Below are positions 33,364 through 42,715 of a stretch of 64,000 nt of DNA, in pieces. The notes below the pieces were generated by a model, which had not been told where the DNA came from, did not search any database, and was given only the letters and a program-made list of their open reading frames with translations. The stretch spans positions 51,498 through 115,497 of the forward strand of contig JAIELX010000002.1 of assembly GCA_019752635.1 (NCBI GenBank), given 5' to 3'. Position numbers and translations under genes: made by a program. The DNA is from Candidatus Obscuribacterales bacterium. GTDB taxonomy: Bacteria > Cyanobacteriota > Vampirovibrionia > Obscuribacterales > Obscuribacteraceae. The stretch's first letter is position 1; each line of letters opens with the position of its first letter.

Positions 33364-33944
33364 TATTGGTCGTGCCCCGAATTGATACCGTAGTGATACA
33401 GGGATGTTTGGGCTCGAAGTGATTTGTTGCCTCCGCCGTGTTCCCCCGGCCAAGATACCGTCAAAACAAACAACTTCTCGTCGGCATTTACGTCGGTGAT
33501 TGTCGCAGTTGCCGAGGCGCGGTCACCAGCGAAAACGTTGCCTTTTGTTGACGTCGTGGAATTGTAGGTTTCGTTGGCGTATCTGTTGGTGACTGAATCC
33601 AAAAGAAGCGCTCGGTTCATGAACGTCGGGCCGTTCGTACCAGCGCTGTATCGGTTGATCATCAGCGTGTAGTTTCCCGCTGTGAGGTCGTTCCAACGAC
33701 AATGTCTCGCGTGGTCTATTACTTGTTGCGCTATTGCTGCTGCTATTACTTGATTCTGGGTAGCCGTTGAAGATCTCATCACGGACGCCATGCTATCCAG
33801 AATGCCCGCCAAAAAGATGGTGCATATCCCAATCGCCACCATGAGTTCAACTAACTGATATCCGCCTTGGTCTAAACGATTCATCGACTCAGTAGCATTT
33901 CTCGGACTGTGAACTCTGTAATGATGCCTGCCTCTACTTCTCAT
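33363..33944 (-). CDS. PilV-like prepilin protein
   Basis: The protein has 193 residues from ATG 33944, or 173 from ATG 33884. The prepilin motif is GGYQLVELMVAIGICTIFLAGIL, with the Glu at +5. The shorter form would have an eight-residue leader, typical for this class, while the longer has a 28-residue basic leader; neither start has a strong ribosome site. It heads the three-gene pilin operon and is coupled to the PilW-like gene. Two direct repeats lie just upstream. Confidence 0.78.
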   Translation of the reverse strand: MRSRGRHHYRVHSPRNATESMNRLDQGGYQLVELMVAIGICTIFLAGILDSMASVMRSSTATQNQVIAAAIAQQVIDHARHCRWNDLTAGNYTLMINRYSAGTNGPTFMNRALLLDSVTNRYANETYNSTTSTKGNVFAGDRASATATITDVNADEKLFVLTVSWPGEHGGGNKSLRAQTSLYHYGINSGHDQ

Positions 33945-34338
33945 TGGTCGCCCCGACGCTAAAACCTACCCACCCGGACGCTAAAAACACCCTCTTGCAA
34001 GGTGTCTTCTACCATTATTCCCTGACGCCTCTTGATAACTGGGTGTCGGCGGTTATACTGACGGTTAAGTTTCGTTTCATGCCGGAGTCCGTCCGGAAAG
34101 GAGCGCTCTTACTGTTTTATCGGGACAGCGGTTGTTAAGGGTTTCTTAATCCCTGTTTACAATGGAAGTTTGCATTGGTTAACAAATCTTCATTCGCAGT
34201 ATGGAGTTGGCGTTCTGCCTGACATTTCTGCAGTCTTGACATGTTCCCGCCGCTGACTAGATAAGCGCCAACGTTCCGGGTGTGCCAAATTGCCGGCTTC
34301 GCATCTAACTCATGCTTGTCCTGCGGAGTGTCCGGGCT
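33945..34338. other. 394-bp region between the adhesin and pilin genes
   Basis: No convincing gene lies here. The part next to the pilin start holds two direct copies of gacgctaaaa (33955-33964 and 33977-33986), 22 bp apart, about two helical turns. On the minus strand a short hairpin with acacc/ggtgt arms followed by T residues lies near 33983-34003 and may end readthrough from the adhesin gene. TTGACA-N16-TAGATA at 34236-34263 resembles a plus-strand promoter with no gene ahead of it. Confidence 0.45.
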
Positions 34339-37300
34339 CTAGGGCTTGGGCGGAGTGTAAGCGCCGTGCCCACTAGTGACCATAGTCAATGCCGCAGCCA
34401 TTTTCAATAGCTTGGACGCCAGTTTTCGTTCTGAATTATTGGAGCTGTTCAACAGTCCGCTTAGCATTGTGGTGTTGGACGCGAGTGATAACAGAGAGAA
34501 CTCGCCAAAATGCACAGGCGTTCCGTCCACTTCATGGTGCTCTAAGCGGCGGGTCGCTATGGAGACTGTGGAGGCGCCTACAGAGAAGCTTGACCCTACA
34601 CGGACGGCTGCGGGCTTACTGTTGTTCATGGACACTTTGACGGCGCCTGAATTTGTTTCAAATAAATTGAATACGTTTATGTTCGCCCCGTCTTTCTTGA
34701 GCAAGACTATTGCGCCTGGTTGTAGAAAAATGCTGTTGCCTTCCGATGTTACCCGTAGCGGTCGACGCGCGTGCACGATAGCCTCGCCGTCGCGCATTTC
34801 AAAAACTCCGTCCGAACCTGTGAACATACAACCCTCGCTCTGCTTGATGAAGGCTGCATCAGTCAGCGACACTTTAGGGATTGATGTTTTCTTGTTGAGC
34901 GTGGCACTGCCGCGCAGATAACCAACGGACCGCGGCTTGCAGGCTGCTGGCTCTTCCTGAGCGACAGACTCTTGAGGCGCGGCGACTGTTTCAACCCGCG
35001 GTTGGACCATTGTGTTGTTGAACAGTGCGGGTAGCGAGGTCGGAGCCATCGCATGTAGTGCCGACGCAGGCTGAGCAAGAGGCACCGCTAATGATACTGG
35101 CGCTTGTAATTCTTCCGTGAATGCAGGCGGTGGATCTGCCGTGATGCGCACGTTACCTTCAAGTATGATTGCGCTTGCCGGACGGTTTCCGGTGCTGAAA
35201 GTAACATTCGAACCCCAGGCATTGATTTCGTTTTTCTTTCCTTCGGCGGTTATTCCATTTTTGCCGAAATAGACTTCGCCGCCCCATTTTTTACTGACAT
35301 TTACGCTCTTCGGTGCAGTGCCTTTCACCGGTGAACCACCGCTTGCACCAACTATGAACGAAACGTTTCCGAGTGGTGCCTTGCTGGCGTAGGCTTCTAT
35401 GGTGGAGTGGTCTCCGATGCGAATGACACCAGAGTTCTGATTGGTTGATTGGATGAAAATGTTTCCTTCATCCACCCGAATCTTGCTATGGTCAATCAAA
35501 TGAATGTTGCCTGAAGCAATGAGGGAAACAGAGCCATTATTGGCGTTGATGTCGTTGACGTCCAAGTTACCGCCGGACGTTAAGTAGAAAGATCCGCCAA
35601 CGTTAACTTTCGAAAGCTCAACACTGTTCAGCTCAGTTATGAAAGCAGAAGCGTTCTTTCCGGTATCAATGCGTAGTTCTGCGGCGGCCGTTCGCAAGTA
35701 ACTACTGGAAGAGCCGATGTTACCTTTTTCGGTTTTCAACCTTACCTCGTCACCTCGGACGGTGGCACTGCCGCGAATAGAGCCTTGATTGTGAGTTTTT
35801 AGCACCACTTTGTTAGCGGAGATATCGCTGTTGACCACGATGTCTCGCTGTGAATTTATAACTAGTCTATTTGCACTCACTGCGATACTGCTGCCACCGG
35901 ATATGGTGACGTTGTCTGACGATTTCAGATTTAGGGTTCCGCCGACATTTGCCGACTGTATTGTGACCGCACCTACCGACTCTAATCTGGCCGAACCCTT
36001 TGTGGAGACTTCCAGGTTGTTCGCCGTAAATCGTATCGCCCCGCCGTTCTTCGTGCCAATATTGCCAGAGCCAGATTCCAGAATTAGCAGACCCGCTTTT
36101 AGAAGCCCTTCTTCCTGATAGATATCTCCAGATTCGTGAGCAGAAACCCTTAGAGTCTCTTCCGCGATCAAGTCCGAAGACAGTGTTATATTGCCATTTC
36201 GGGACAAGGTTCGCACAATGATGTTCTTGGCGGAAACATTATTGTTGACATAGAGGTTGCCGCTGGCTTCTATAGTGATTGTGCTGCTTTGCACCGGTAT
36301 TTCCAATCTGCCGTTGTTTATCAGCGTGCCGCCAGGGGTGCTGACCGTGAGGTTCTGCTCTGATCTCAGCACCACCGCGGAGCCGATGATGACATTCGCA
36401 TTAGAAGTTTGAATTGAGACTGGTGCTCCTGCGAAAGCTAGCAATGCTGAAGCAGATTCTGAATTGACGAAGTTGATCGCGGTGCCTGCGGCGCTTGCGA
36501 AAGTGATCGCTCCGACGGCGTTCACTGTTGCCTGCCCGCCCGAAGGTACTACGACCGTCAGCCCGCCGGCACTGTTCGACGTGAAGCCAACTGTTGAAGT
36601 TGAATTGAAATTGCTACCTGATTGGAATTGAACGTTGGTGGCTTCAACTGTTGTCGCGCCGTTGAGAATACTAGTCGCTGAGTTTGCTCCAAAAACTATA
36701 CTGGCGTCGGACCGCAACATTACTGAGCCTTGGGTTCCGGGGTTAATGGCATGGGTACCACTAAAGGTCAGGTCGTTGCCTGCTCCCGACGCAGCGAATA
36801 AGATCTGTCCATATCCGCCGTTAACGAACGAGAAGTTTCCATTGCCCGCTACTGTTATTCCGTTGGGATCGAGAATAGCTATGGTGCCTCCGGCCATGCT
36901 GGAAGTAATGTCTCCGCCCATGTTTAGGCTGCCGTTGTGGACGTTGACGTTTACATTGCCGTTAGATACCAAATTTACGCCGTTGAGAGTAGTATCTCCT
37001 GAGGAACTCTCTGTCGTGAGTGTGCCACCGCTCACGGTGAAGTCCGTATCAAGTAATTGTCCGCCGTTATCAAATACAAGTGAGGCGTTCGTACCGGAAG
37101 CGATTGCCACTCCGCCGCCTGCAGTATTGATGCCCCCTCCGGCAGACGCTGGCAAGACCACTGTCAGTGAACCACCTGACCCGGGTGACATGCTGACGGC
37201 TGTTCCTGCTGTCTTGCCGGATGAAATTGTTGAGCCGTTTGCCAGAGTTATGATCGATGCGCTGAGTGCCAACGAACTTTGAGAGCCGATACTCAGGGTT

Positions 37301-40300
37301 GACGTATCGCCGCTTCCGATTGTGATTGAACCTGCTGTTTCACCACCTGCAGCGGTTAAGCGAACTGTTCCACTGCTGCCGGCACTTATATTGATGGAAT
37401 TGGCGATGTCGAGGGTACCGCCTGCCGTCAAATTAACGCTAGCCGCGCTGCTGGTGGCGGCTATAGACCCGCCTGCGCCTGTCAGTGATAGAGTGTCCCC
37501 ACCATTGATGTTTACACCGCCGGCGCCACCGGCCACGACATCGCCGCCGGCGATAGCCAGTGCCACGGTGTTCAGCGTAACGCTTCCACCAATTGACCTG
37601 ACCGTGCCGGTTATGGATATGTTGGTGTCGTCGCCGGATACTGCTAGTGTAGCGTTGCCTTGTGATTCAACTGTGCTCATTACTGAAATTGAGCCGCCGT
37701 TGGCAGTGAAGCTCAGTATCTCAGAATTGACGTTACTTTCAACGGCTAAGTCGCCATTGGTTGTAAGTTCGAAGCGACCGTTAACGTCTGATGTTATCAA
37801 ATCAAGACTGCTGTCGTTGTCTATGAACACATCGCCACCGGAGGTGACTTTGACTTCAAGAACGTTTGTCTTCAGAGCGGTAGCAGCTGAACCTATGTTA
37901 CCGCTTTCTGAAAATAGGCTGAGTGACCCAATACCAATACTACTGCCATTAATCTGATTAATGGTGCCGGCACCGGTTGTTGAAATGGCAATGGTGGGAG
38001 CATTGAGATCGACACCAAGCGTGATACTGCCACCTTCAGTGGTGGTGAGCTTCAAATTGGACGCGGAAAGCCAGCCATTTACGGAGATGTTTCCGGCACC
38101 GGCTTGTAGCTCGAGCCCCAGATCAAGTAACTCATCATATGAATCAGTTGACAAACTAACGTCGCTCCCAATTCCGATATTGCCGGTGGTTGAAGATGCG
38201 CTTAGTGTGGCTCCCGAGACGTCCAACGAACCTTTTCCGCCATCTGCAGTGAATGAAACGTTTCCCCCGTTGCGAGCCGTAAACAGAACCGCGCCGGGGC
38301 GAGCACCGCCGCCGCCAATCTGAATCATCGCTTGACCGTCTGAAGGCAGAACAACATTCAGACTATTTGCTAGTGAGCCGGAATCAAGTAACATCAGCCC
38401 CGGTGCGTCCATGCTTAGTGTGCTGCCGAACCCGAACTCGATGGTGTTGGCGCCGAGCGATAGTTGACCGCCTGTTGCGCTGACGGAGCCTGCATCGGCT
38501 ATCTTCAGTGTTGATCCTGCCCCACTCATGTTAATCTTCGTGGAGCCGTTCGTTGAAGAAACCTGGTGCAGCTCGAGGGTTACACCCGCTTTGCTCATCT
38601 GTATGTCTACTGACGAACCGGTGGCATCAACTAGTCCCTTTTGTTCTCCCGATACGGTGACGGATACCGAACCGATTGATGTATACGAAATCGAGCCGCT
38701 CTTGGATGCGGCACTACCGGAAGTATCAATAACACCCTTGTTTTGAACGGTCATGTTGTCTGTGCCTGTGAAAAGCACTTGACCTCCTGCTCCGCCAGTC
38801 GCATTCGCGCTAATTCTTGCAGAAGAGCCAATCGACACATCGTTGGCTTGGAAAAACACCAGTCCGCCGCCTGCGTCACCTGAAGCGTTCAGATCAGCAT
38901 TGATTTGAATACCTGAGTTAGCAGCACTTGAGCCGAGAGAAATGACGCCGCCAAAGCCATCCTTACCGGACGACACGTCAAGGCTTCCATCCATTACGAT
39001 CACTTTGCCGGAAGCATTTGCGATTATAGTTCCGCCCGATCCACCGTCGCTGCCGCCGCGTGCGCTGGCCTGGTATGCGCCAGAACCGCTTGCGAAAACG
39101 ATGTCTTGCCCTTCGCCTGATGCTGAAAGATCTATGAATCCGCCATTTCCGATGCCCTTTCCATCTGCATTGAACCCCTCGCCGCCGGCATCAAGAGTAA
39201 GCGTGCCGCCGTATAATCCGATATGACCACCGTTGCCATTGGATCCGAGTGTTGCGACCGAAATGCCGGAGGTGCTTCCACTGATATCACCGTCACTTGC
39301 AACAAAGGCGAATCCCCCGTTTCCAGAGGTTGATCCTCCGTTAGCAACGAGTTGCATTTCACCAGTGCCGTCGCCTACCCGGACGTCGCCGTGCACAAAA
39401 AGATCTATTGTTCCTGCATTTCCCGAAACATCAGCGCTGGAAGTCAGAAGTGAGCTATTTGTATTGTTAGTCAAATCTCCCTGGACGTAAACGCTGATAT
39501 CGCCGCCATTTCCACCATCAACTCCAGAAGCGTCAAGAGTGAGGCTGCCTCCTGAAAGCGTTAAGTTTCCTGCGTTTACCGAAATAAAACCACCGTTTTT
39601 GGTTCCAAGTGCGAAGACGTTAACGTTGCTGCCCGGTGCACCGCTGACAGTGAGATCCGATCCGCTGGAACTGCCGTCGACGATTATTCGCTGCAATCCC
39701 GAGCCAAAGTCGAACATTGTAGAAATGTCCATTGAGTCGGCCGAATTTATTTGAATCCCTCCGCCAATACTACCGCTAGCTGTCATATTGAGGTCGCCAA
39801 ATACTTGCAACACTGCTGAAGACGTGAAGATGCCGGCAGCTTGTCCGTCTGCACCAGTTCCGTTGGCGCTCAAAGTTGTGTTGCGTGCAATTATTCGGTC
39901 GCCCTTTAGGAAGATATTGCCCGCGAAGCGTCCATCAGTCGATAACGTGCCCAGTCCGAGCTGCAGATCTCCTGCACCTGCATCAAGAGCTATTTGGCCG
40001 CCATAGTTGGGTCCCGATACTTTGATCGAATCCGGGGATAGAACATTGATACCGCCAAGCCCTAGATTTCTTACGACAACAAATCCGCTCAAGATTGAAC
40101 CTGTTGTGGTGATTGTTCCGTTGACACCATTGACGTGTCTACCGTCGTCACCCGGCGGACCGATAAAGAACGTTTCTGAACCGCCGCTCGTCATTTGGGT
40201 CTTAATGTCGACTGAGCCTCCGCCGAAAGGCGCTGAGACCGAAATATTTCCCGTGGATGTATTGCCACCGGACTCGATTACTACGCCGCCGCCGTTAACG

Positions 40301-41718
40301 GTGACAAGATTACCTGTATTGATATCGCCCGTGGCGCTCAAATGTATGTATCCACCAGAACTTACCGTTCCTGCCGGAGAAAGTGTGATCGATCCGTTCT
40401 GCGCGATCATCACGATATGTCCACCATTGCCGGAAGTAATAAGACTGGTGCTCGTCAAAAATATGGAGCCGCCAGCGGTAAACACAATTTGACCGCCACC
40501 GCTGTCCACAATGGCTGCGGTGGAGAGAATGTTTCTTGCCGCGGTGACAAACAAAGGTCCTCCGTTTGTCAAAAAGGCTGGCGCTGTGTCGGGATCGGGC
40601 TCAATGATAACGTCACCGGAGCCGTTCGATATGATGGGATCTCCCGTGACGATCACGTTACCCATACGAATTGCCGGAGTATTGGCAGCAACAGCCAATT
40701 CGAAAGATTCCGTATTGATCCTTCCTGTAATGTCGTTTACGTCAATGTTGATTTTTCCGTTCGCGGAGAAGAGATTCAGTTCCTTAGATAGAACATCACC
40801 ACCGACGATGTCCAAATTGAATTTGCCGGTATCGAACGACGCATCGCGGACGTTCAAGGCGCCGTTGAGTGCGCTCAGTGTCCCTCCGACGTTGTTGATC
40901 AGTATGCTCTGCGCTATGTGAGAGTTGACGTTTATGTTGCCGGCCAGTGAATTGACCATCCCCGCGTTGGCGAGCTGTGCGGAGATCATGTTCACGTTAC
41001 CGAGCGCTTGCAGAATAGGTTGGACACCAACGGCCCCCGCCGGTAGTGCGTTCACTATGCTGCCGCCCGCCGACAGGCTGAGGGCACCCGCGCTGCTGAT
41101 CATGCCGGCGTTGATGATATCGTTTATGGCGTTGAGGGTAAGGCTGAGGTTGGAAACAACCGAGGTATAACCGCTTAGGCCTGTTGGTGGAAGCATTGAA
41201 CTAAAAAGTGCACCCTGGTTGTTCAGGATGTTGTTCGCTGAAAATACTGCGGACGTTATATTGGAATTGCTGGAGATTGCGTAGAGGGTTCCCGAGTTGC
41301 TGAGGTTGCCGCTCAGGTTGATGGCTCCGAGGGCAGCGTCGCTTACCCCGATGACGCCTTGAGGAATGTGAATGCTTGCTGCACTCGATGCAAAGGTCGA
41401 GAGATTGAAAGTTCCACCAAGGGCCGCGCCGTTGGATGCAACGTTCAATGTCTGGGCCGTTGCTCCACCACTCAACACTTGCGTGAGGGCCACGAACTCA
41501 GCAGGAGTTAGAAGATCGCCGGCGCTGAATGTCTTCTGTCCGCCACCGTCAATCGTTATCGCCACGTTCGATACGTTGGAACCTGCCGTAATACTTCTGT
41601 CTTGAGAGCTCAAGTCGAGGTTTGTCCCTGCTGATTGCGCGTAAGCAATCAGAGGAGTTCCCGCTTGTACGACCACATATCCTGCCGATAAGACGGCATG
41701 AACCTTTTTACTCGCCAT
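34339..41718 (-). CDS. Giant secreted beta-helix adhesin (filamentous-haemagglutinin-like)
   Basis: The product has 2,459 residues. A signal peptide (MASKKVHAVLSAGYVVVQAGTPLIAYAQ) is followed by a haemagglutinin-type secretion domain (about 30-200: LDLSSQDRSITAG, GVIGVSDAALGAINLSGNLSNSGTLYAISSN) and about 1,900 residues of Gly/Ser/Asn-rich strands with VNGG, GNGG and ISAN-type turns, as in right-handed beta-helices. The last 240 residues differ: GVFEMRDGEAIVHARRPLRVTSEGN resembles a FecR-like fold. I chose ATG 41718 with tagg five bases upstream; ATG 41826 in the same frame lies only a few bases after a possible -10. No TpsB-type transporter gene is in the window. It lies upstream of the pilin operon on the same strand. 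Confidence 0.8.
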   Translation of the reverse strand: MASKKVHAVLSAGYVVVQAGTPLIAYAQSAGTNLDLSSQDRSITAGSNVSNVAITIDGGGQKTFSAGDLLTPAEFVALTQVLSGGATAQTLNVASNGAALGGTFNLSTFASSAASIHIPQGVIGVSDAALGAINLSGNLSNSGTLYAISSNSNITSAVFSANNILNNQGALFSSMLPPTGLSGYTSVVSNLSLTLNAINDIINAGMISSAGALSLSAGGSIVNALPAGAVGVQPILQALGNVNMISAQLANAGMVNSLAGNINVNSHIAQSILINNVGGTLSALNGALNVRDASFDTGKFNLDIVGGDVLSKELNLFSANGKINIDVNDITGRINTESFELAVAANTPAIRMGNVIVTGDPIISNGSGDVIIEPDPDTAPAFLTNGGPLFVTAARNILSTAAIVDSGGGQIVFTAGGSIFLTSTSLITSGNGGHIVMIAQNGSITLSPAGTVSSGGYIHLSATGDINTGNLVTVNGGGVVIESGGNTSTGNISVSAPFGGGSVDIKTQMTSGGSETFFIGPPGDDGRHVNGVNGTITTTGSILSGFVVVRNLGLGGINVLSPDSIKVSGPNYGGQIALDAGAGDLQLGLGTLSTDGRFAGNIFLKGDRIIARNTTLSANGTGADGQAAGIFTSSAVLQVFGDLNMTASGSIGGGIQINSADSMDISTMFDFGSGLQRIIVDGSSSGSDLTVSGAPGSNVNVFALGTKNGGFISVNAGNLTLSGGSLTLDASGVDGGNGGDISVYVQGDLTNNTNSSLLTSSADVSGNAGTIDLFVHGDVRVGDGTGEMQLVANGGSTSGNGGFAFVASDGDISGSTSGISVATLGSNGNGGHIGLYGGTLTLDAGGEGFNADGKGIGNGGFIDLSASGEGQDIVFASGSGAYQASARGGSDGGSGGTIIANASGKVIVMDGSLDVSSGKDGFGGVISLGSSAANSGIQINADLNASGDAGGGLVFFQANDVSIGSSARISANATGGAGGQVLFTGTDNMTVQNKGVIDTSGSAASKSGSISYTSIGSVSVTVSGEQKGLVDATGSSVDIQMSKAGVTLELHQVSSTNGSTKINMSGAGSTLKIADAGSVSATGGQLSLGANTIEFGFGSTLSMDAPGLMLLDSGSLANSLNVVLPSDGQAMIQIGGGGARPGAVLFTARNGGNVSFTADGGKGSLDVSGATLSASSTTGNIGIGSDVSLSTDSYDELLDLGLELQAGAGNISVNGWLSASNLKLTTTEGGSITLGVDLNAPTIAISTTGAGTINQINGSSIGIGSLSLFSESGNIGSAATALKTNVLEVKVTSGGDVFIDNDSSLDLITSDVNGRFELTTNGDLAVESNVNSEILSFTANGGSISVMSTVESQGNATLAVSGDDTNISITGTVRSIGGSVTLNTVALAIAGGDVVAGGAGGVNINGGDTLSLTGAGGSIAATSSAASVNLTAGGTLDIANSINISAGSSGTVRLTAAGGETAGSITIGSGDTSTLSIGSQSSLALSASIITLANGSTISSGKTAGTAVSMSPGSGGSLTVVLPASAGGGINTAGGGVAIASGTNASLVFDNGGQLLDTDFTVSGGTLTTESSSGDTTLNGVNLVSNGNVNVNVHNGSLNMGGDITSSMAGGTIAILDPNGITVAGNGNFSFVNGGYGQILFAASGAGNDLTFSGTHAINPGTQGSVMLRSDASIVFGANSATSILNGATTVEATNVQFQSGSNFNSTSTVGFTSNSAGGLTVVVPSGGQATVNAVGAITFASAAGTAINFVNSESASALLAFAGAPVSIQTSNANVIIGSAVVLRSEQNLTVSTPGGTLINNGRLEIPVQSSTITIEASGNLYVNNNVSAKNIIVRTLSRNGNITLSSDLIAEETLRVSAHESGDIYQEEGLLKAGLLILESGSGNIGTKNGGAIRFTANNLEVSTKGSARLESVGAVTIQSANVGGTLNLKSSDNVTISGGSSIAVSANRLVINSQRDIVVNSDISANKVVLKTHNQGSIRGSATVRGDEVRLKTEKGNIGSSSSYLRTAAAELRIDTGKNASAFITELNSVELSKVNVGGSFYLTSGGNLDVNDINANNGSVSLIASGNIHLIDHSKIRVDEGNIFIQSTNQNSGVIRIGDHSTIEAYASKAPLGNVSFIVGASGGSPVKGTAPKSVNVSKKWGGEVYFGKNGITAEGKKNEINAWGSNVTFSTGNRPASAIILEGNVRITADPPPAFTEELQAPVSLAVPLAQPASALHAMAPTSLPALFNNTMVQPRVETVAAPQESVAQEEPAACKPRSVGYLRGSATLNKKTSIPKVSLTDAAFIKQSEGCMFTGSDGVFEMRDGEAIVHARRPLRVTSEGNSIFLQPGAIVLLKKDGANINVFNLFETNSGAVKVSMNNSKPAAVRVGSSFSVGASTVSIATRRLEHHEVDGTPVHFGEFSLLSLASNTTMLSGLLNSSNNSERKLASKLLKMAAALTMVTSGHGAYTPPKP

Positions 41719-42487
41719 TTTGCCTAGTCCTGCTGTTCGTGTAGGGGGGTCAGAACGCAAGGAAGAAACTCGCACACCACTTCGAGTTTCGAACTGACGA
41801 ACGCCAAAAGTCGCGCCTCTTGGCATCTCGCTTGAAGTCCTTATACCCTCGTATGTAGGAACCTAAGCAGGGCTCAGTAGGGTGCGTTAAGTGTTGTTGT
41901 CCTGGAATGTACTCGCCGACGACTTGTCGGGGATGTCTTAAATTCTGCTCATTTTATCGGAATATGGGTTAGTATTAGGTGAACCTGTGGAAAGTAGTAT
42001 CTGTCACTCATAGCGGTCACGTCCGGGGCTAGAAGTTGGGGGACCGAAAGTATCGGCCTGCTGTGATGAGTGGAAAACGGGCGGTTTGCGCGCCATGTTC
42101 GTTTGATCAAACAGGGGGTCGCCGACCTCCTGTTTGATTTGGCATTTGGAGCCGGTGGCTGGATGCCGCCGAGCACTACATGCGATACCGCCTCAAGTCG
42201 TTTCCCAACAGGCACTATAGAATCAGATTAATACTACAAATAACGCTCTCGAAATCTAACTGGCTTACTAATTCATGTTGATGGAATATAAGGGCTAGCG
42301 CTATCCTCGTTTTGGCGAAGTACTTTTCTCTGTAATCAAACAATCGGCGGATATCCCCATCGGTCAGTCGGCGAATATGAAATTGCTGTCTTCCGAAACG
42401 TCGCCATAAGCGAAAGCAAATTTCGCAACTGGTTGGACAGATCGATTTTGATTCCGATTACGATCACAAGACACATCGCAGTCGGTG
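41719..42487. other. Gene-poor region upstream of the adhesin gene
   Basis: Apart from the hairpin at 42106-42138 I see no gene. An 88-codon minus-strand frame (41949-42215) runs through that hairpin and has no ribosome site or recognisable sequence. The segment 41830-41880 probably holds the adhesin promoter (TATAAG on the minus strand near 41837-41842). No antitoxin-like gene is readable ahead of the VapC relic. Confidence 0.5.
42106..42138. repeat. Near-perfect 16-bp inverted repeat (hairpin)
   Basis: Arms 42106-42121 and 42123-42138 pair with one mismatch across a single base, and the left arm is part of a further palindrome gtttgatcaaac (42101-42112). No U-tract follows on either strand, so a terminator is unlikely. 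It could be a regulator site or the end of a lost mobile element. Confidence 0.6.
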
Positions 42488-42627
42488 ATGAAAGTTCTGG
42501 TTGATACTAGTGTATGGTCTCAGATGCTCTAATTGCAGCAACCGCAATCGAAAACGAATGTCGTTTGCTTACGAGCGACATCGATCTCGAGCATATTGCC
42601 AAGCTTACCGCTCTGGAGCTGAATTTA
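42488..42627 (+). pseudogene. VapC (PIN-domain) toxin relic with internal deletion and frameshift
   Basis: ATG 42488 opens MKVLVDTSVW, the N-terminus of a PIN-domain toxin with its first catalytic Asp, and stops at 42530. From about 42517 a second frame reads SDALIAATAIENECRLLTSDID followed by LEHIAKLTALEL, the C-terminal part of the same family with the third and fourth acidic positions. About 70 central residues, including the catalytic Glu, are missing and the two parts are out of frame. No VapB gene is visible upstream. The C-terminal frame then runs into the 3' end of hutU on the other strand. Confidence 0.7.
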
Positions 42628-42715
42628 GAATTGGCCTGGGACCGGATCTTATTCATCAAGTTTACCTGCTGGAAGAAGCAGTTAGTAATCTCCTCAAGCA
42701 GCCGGACCAACGGAG

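Noticed and set aside
34376..41605. Many long plus-strand open frames opposite the adhesin gene (up to 215 codons)
   Set aside because: They are shadows of its codon bias, Pro/Ser-rich and without ribosome sites or recognisable sequence.
41949..42215. 88-codon minus-strand frame
   Set aside because: Runs through the long hairpin, no ribosome site, no recognisable sequence.
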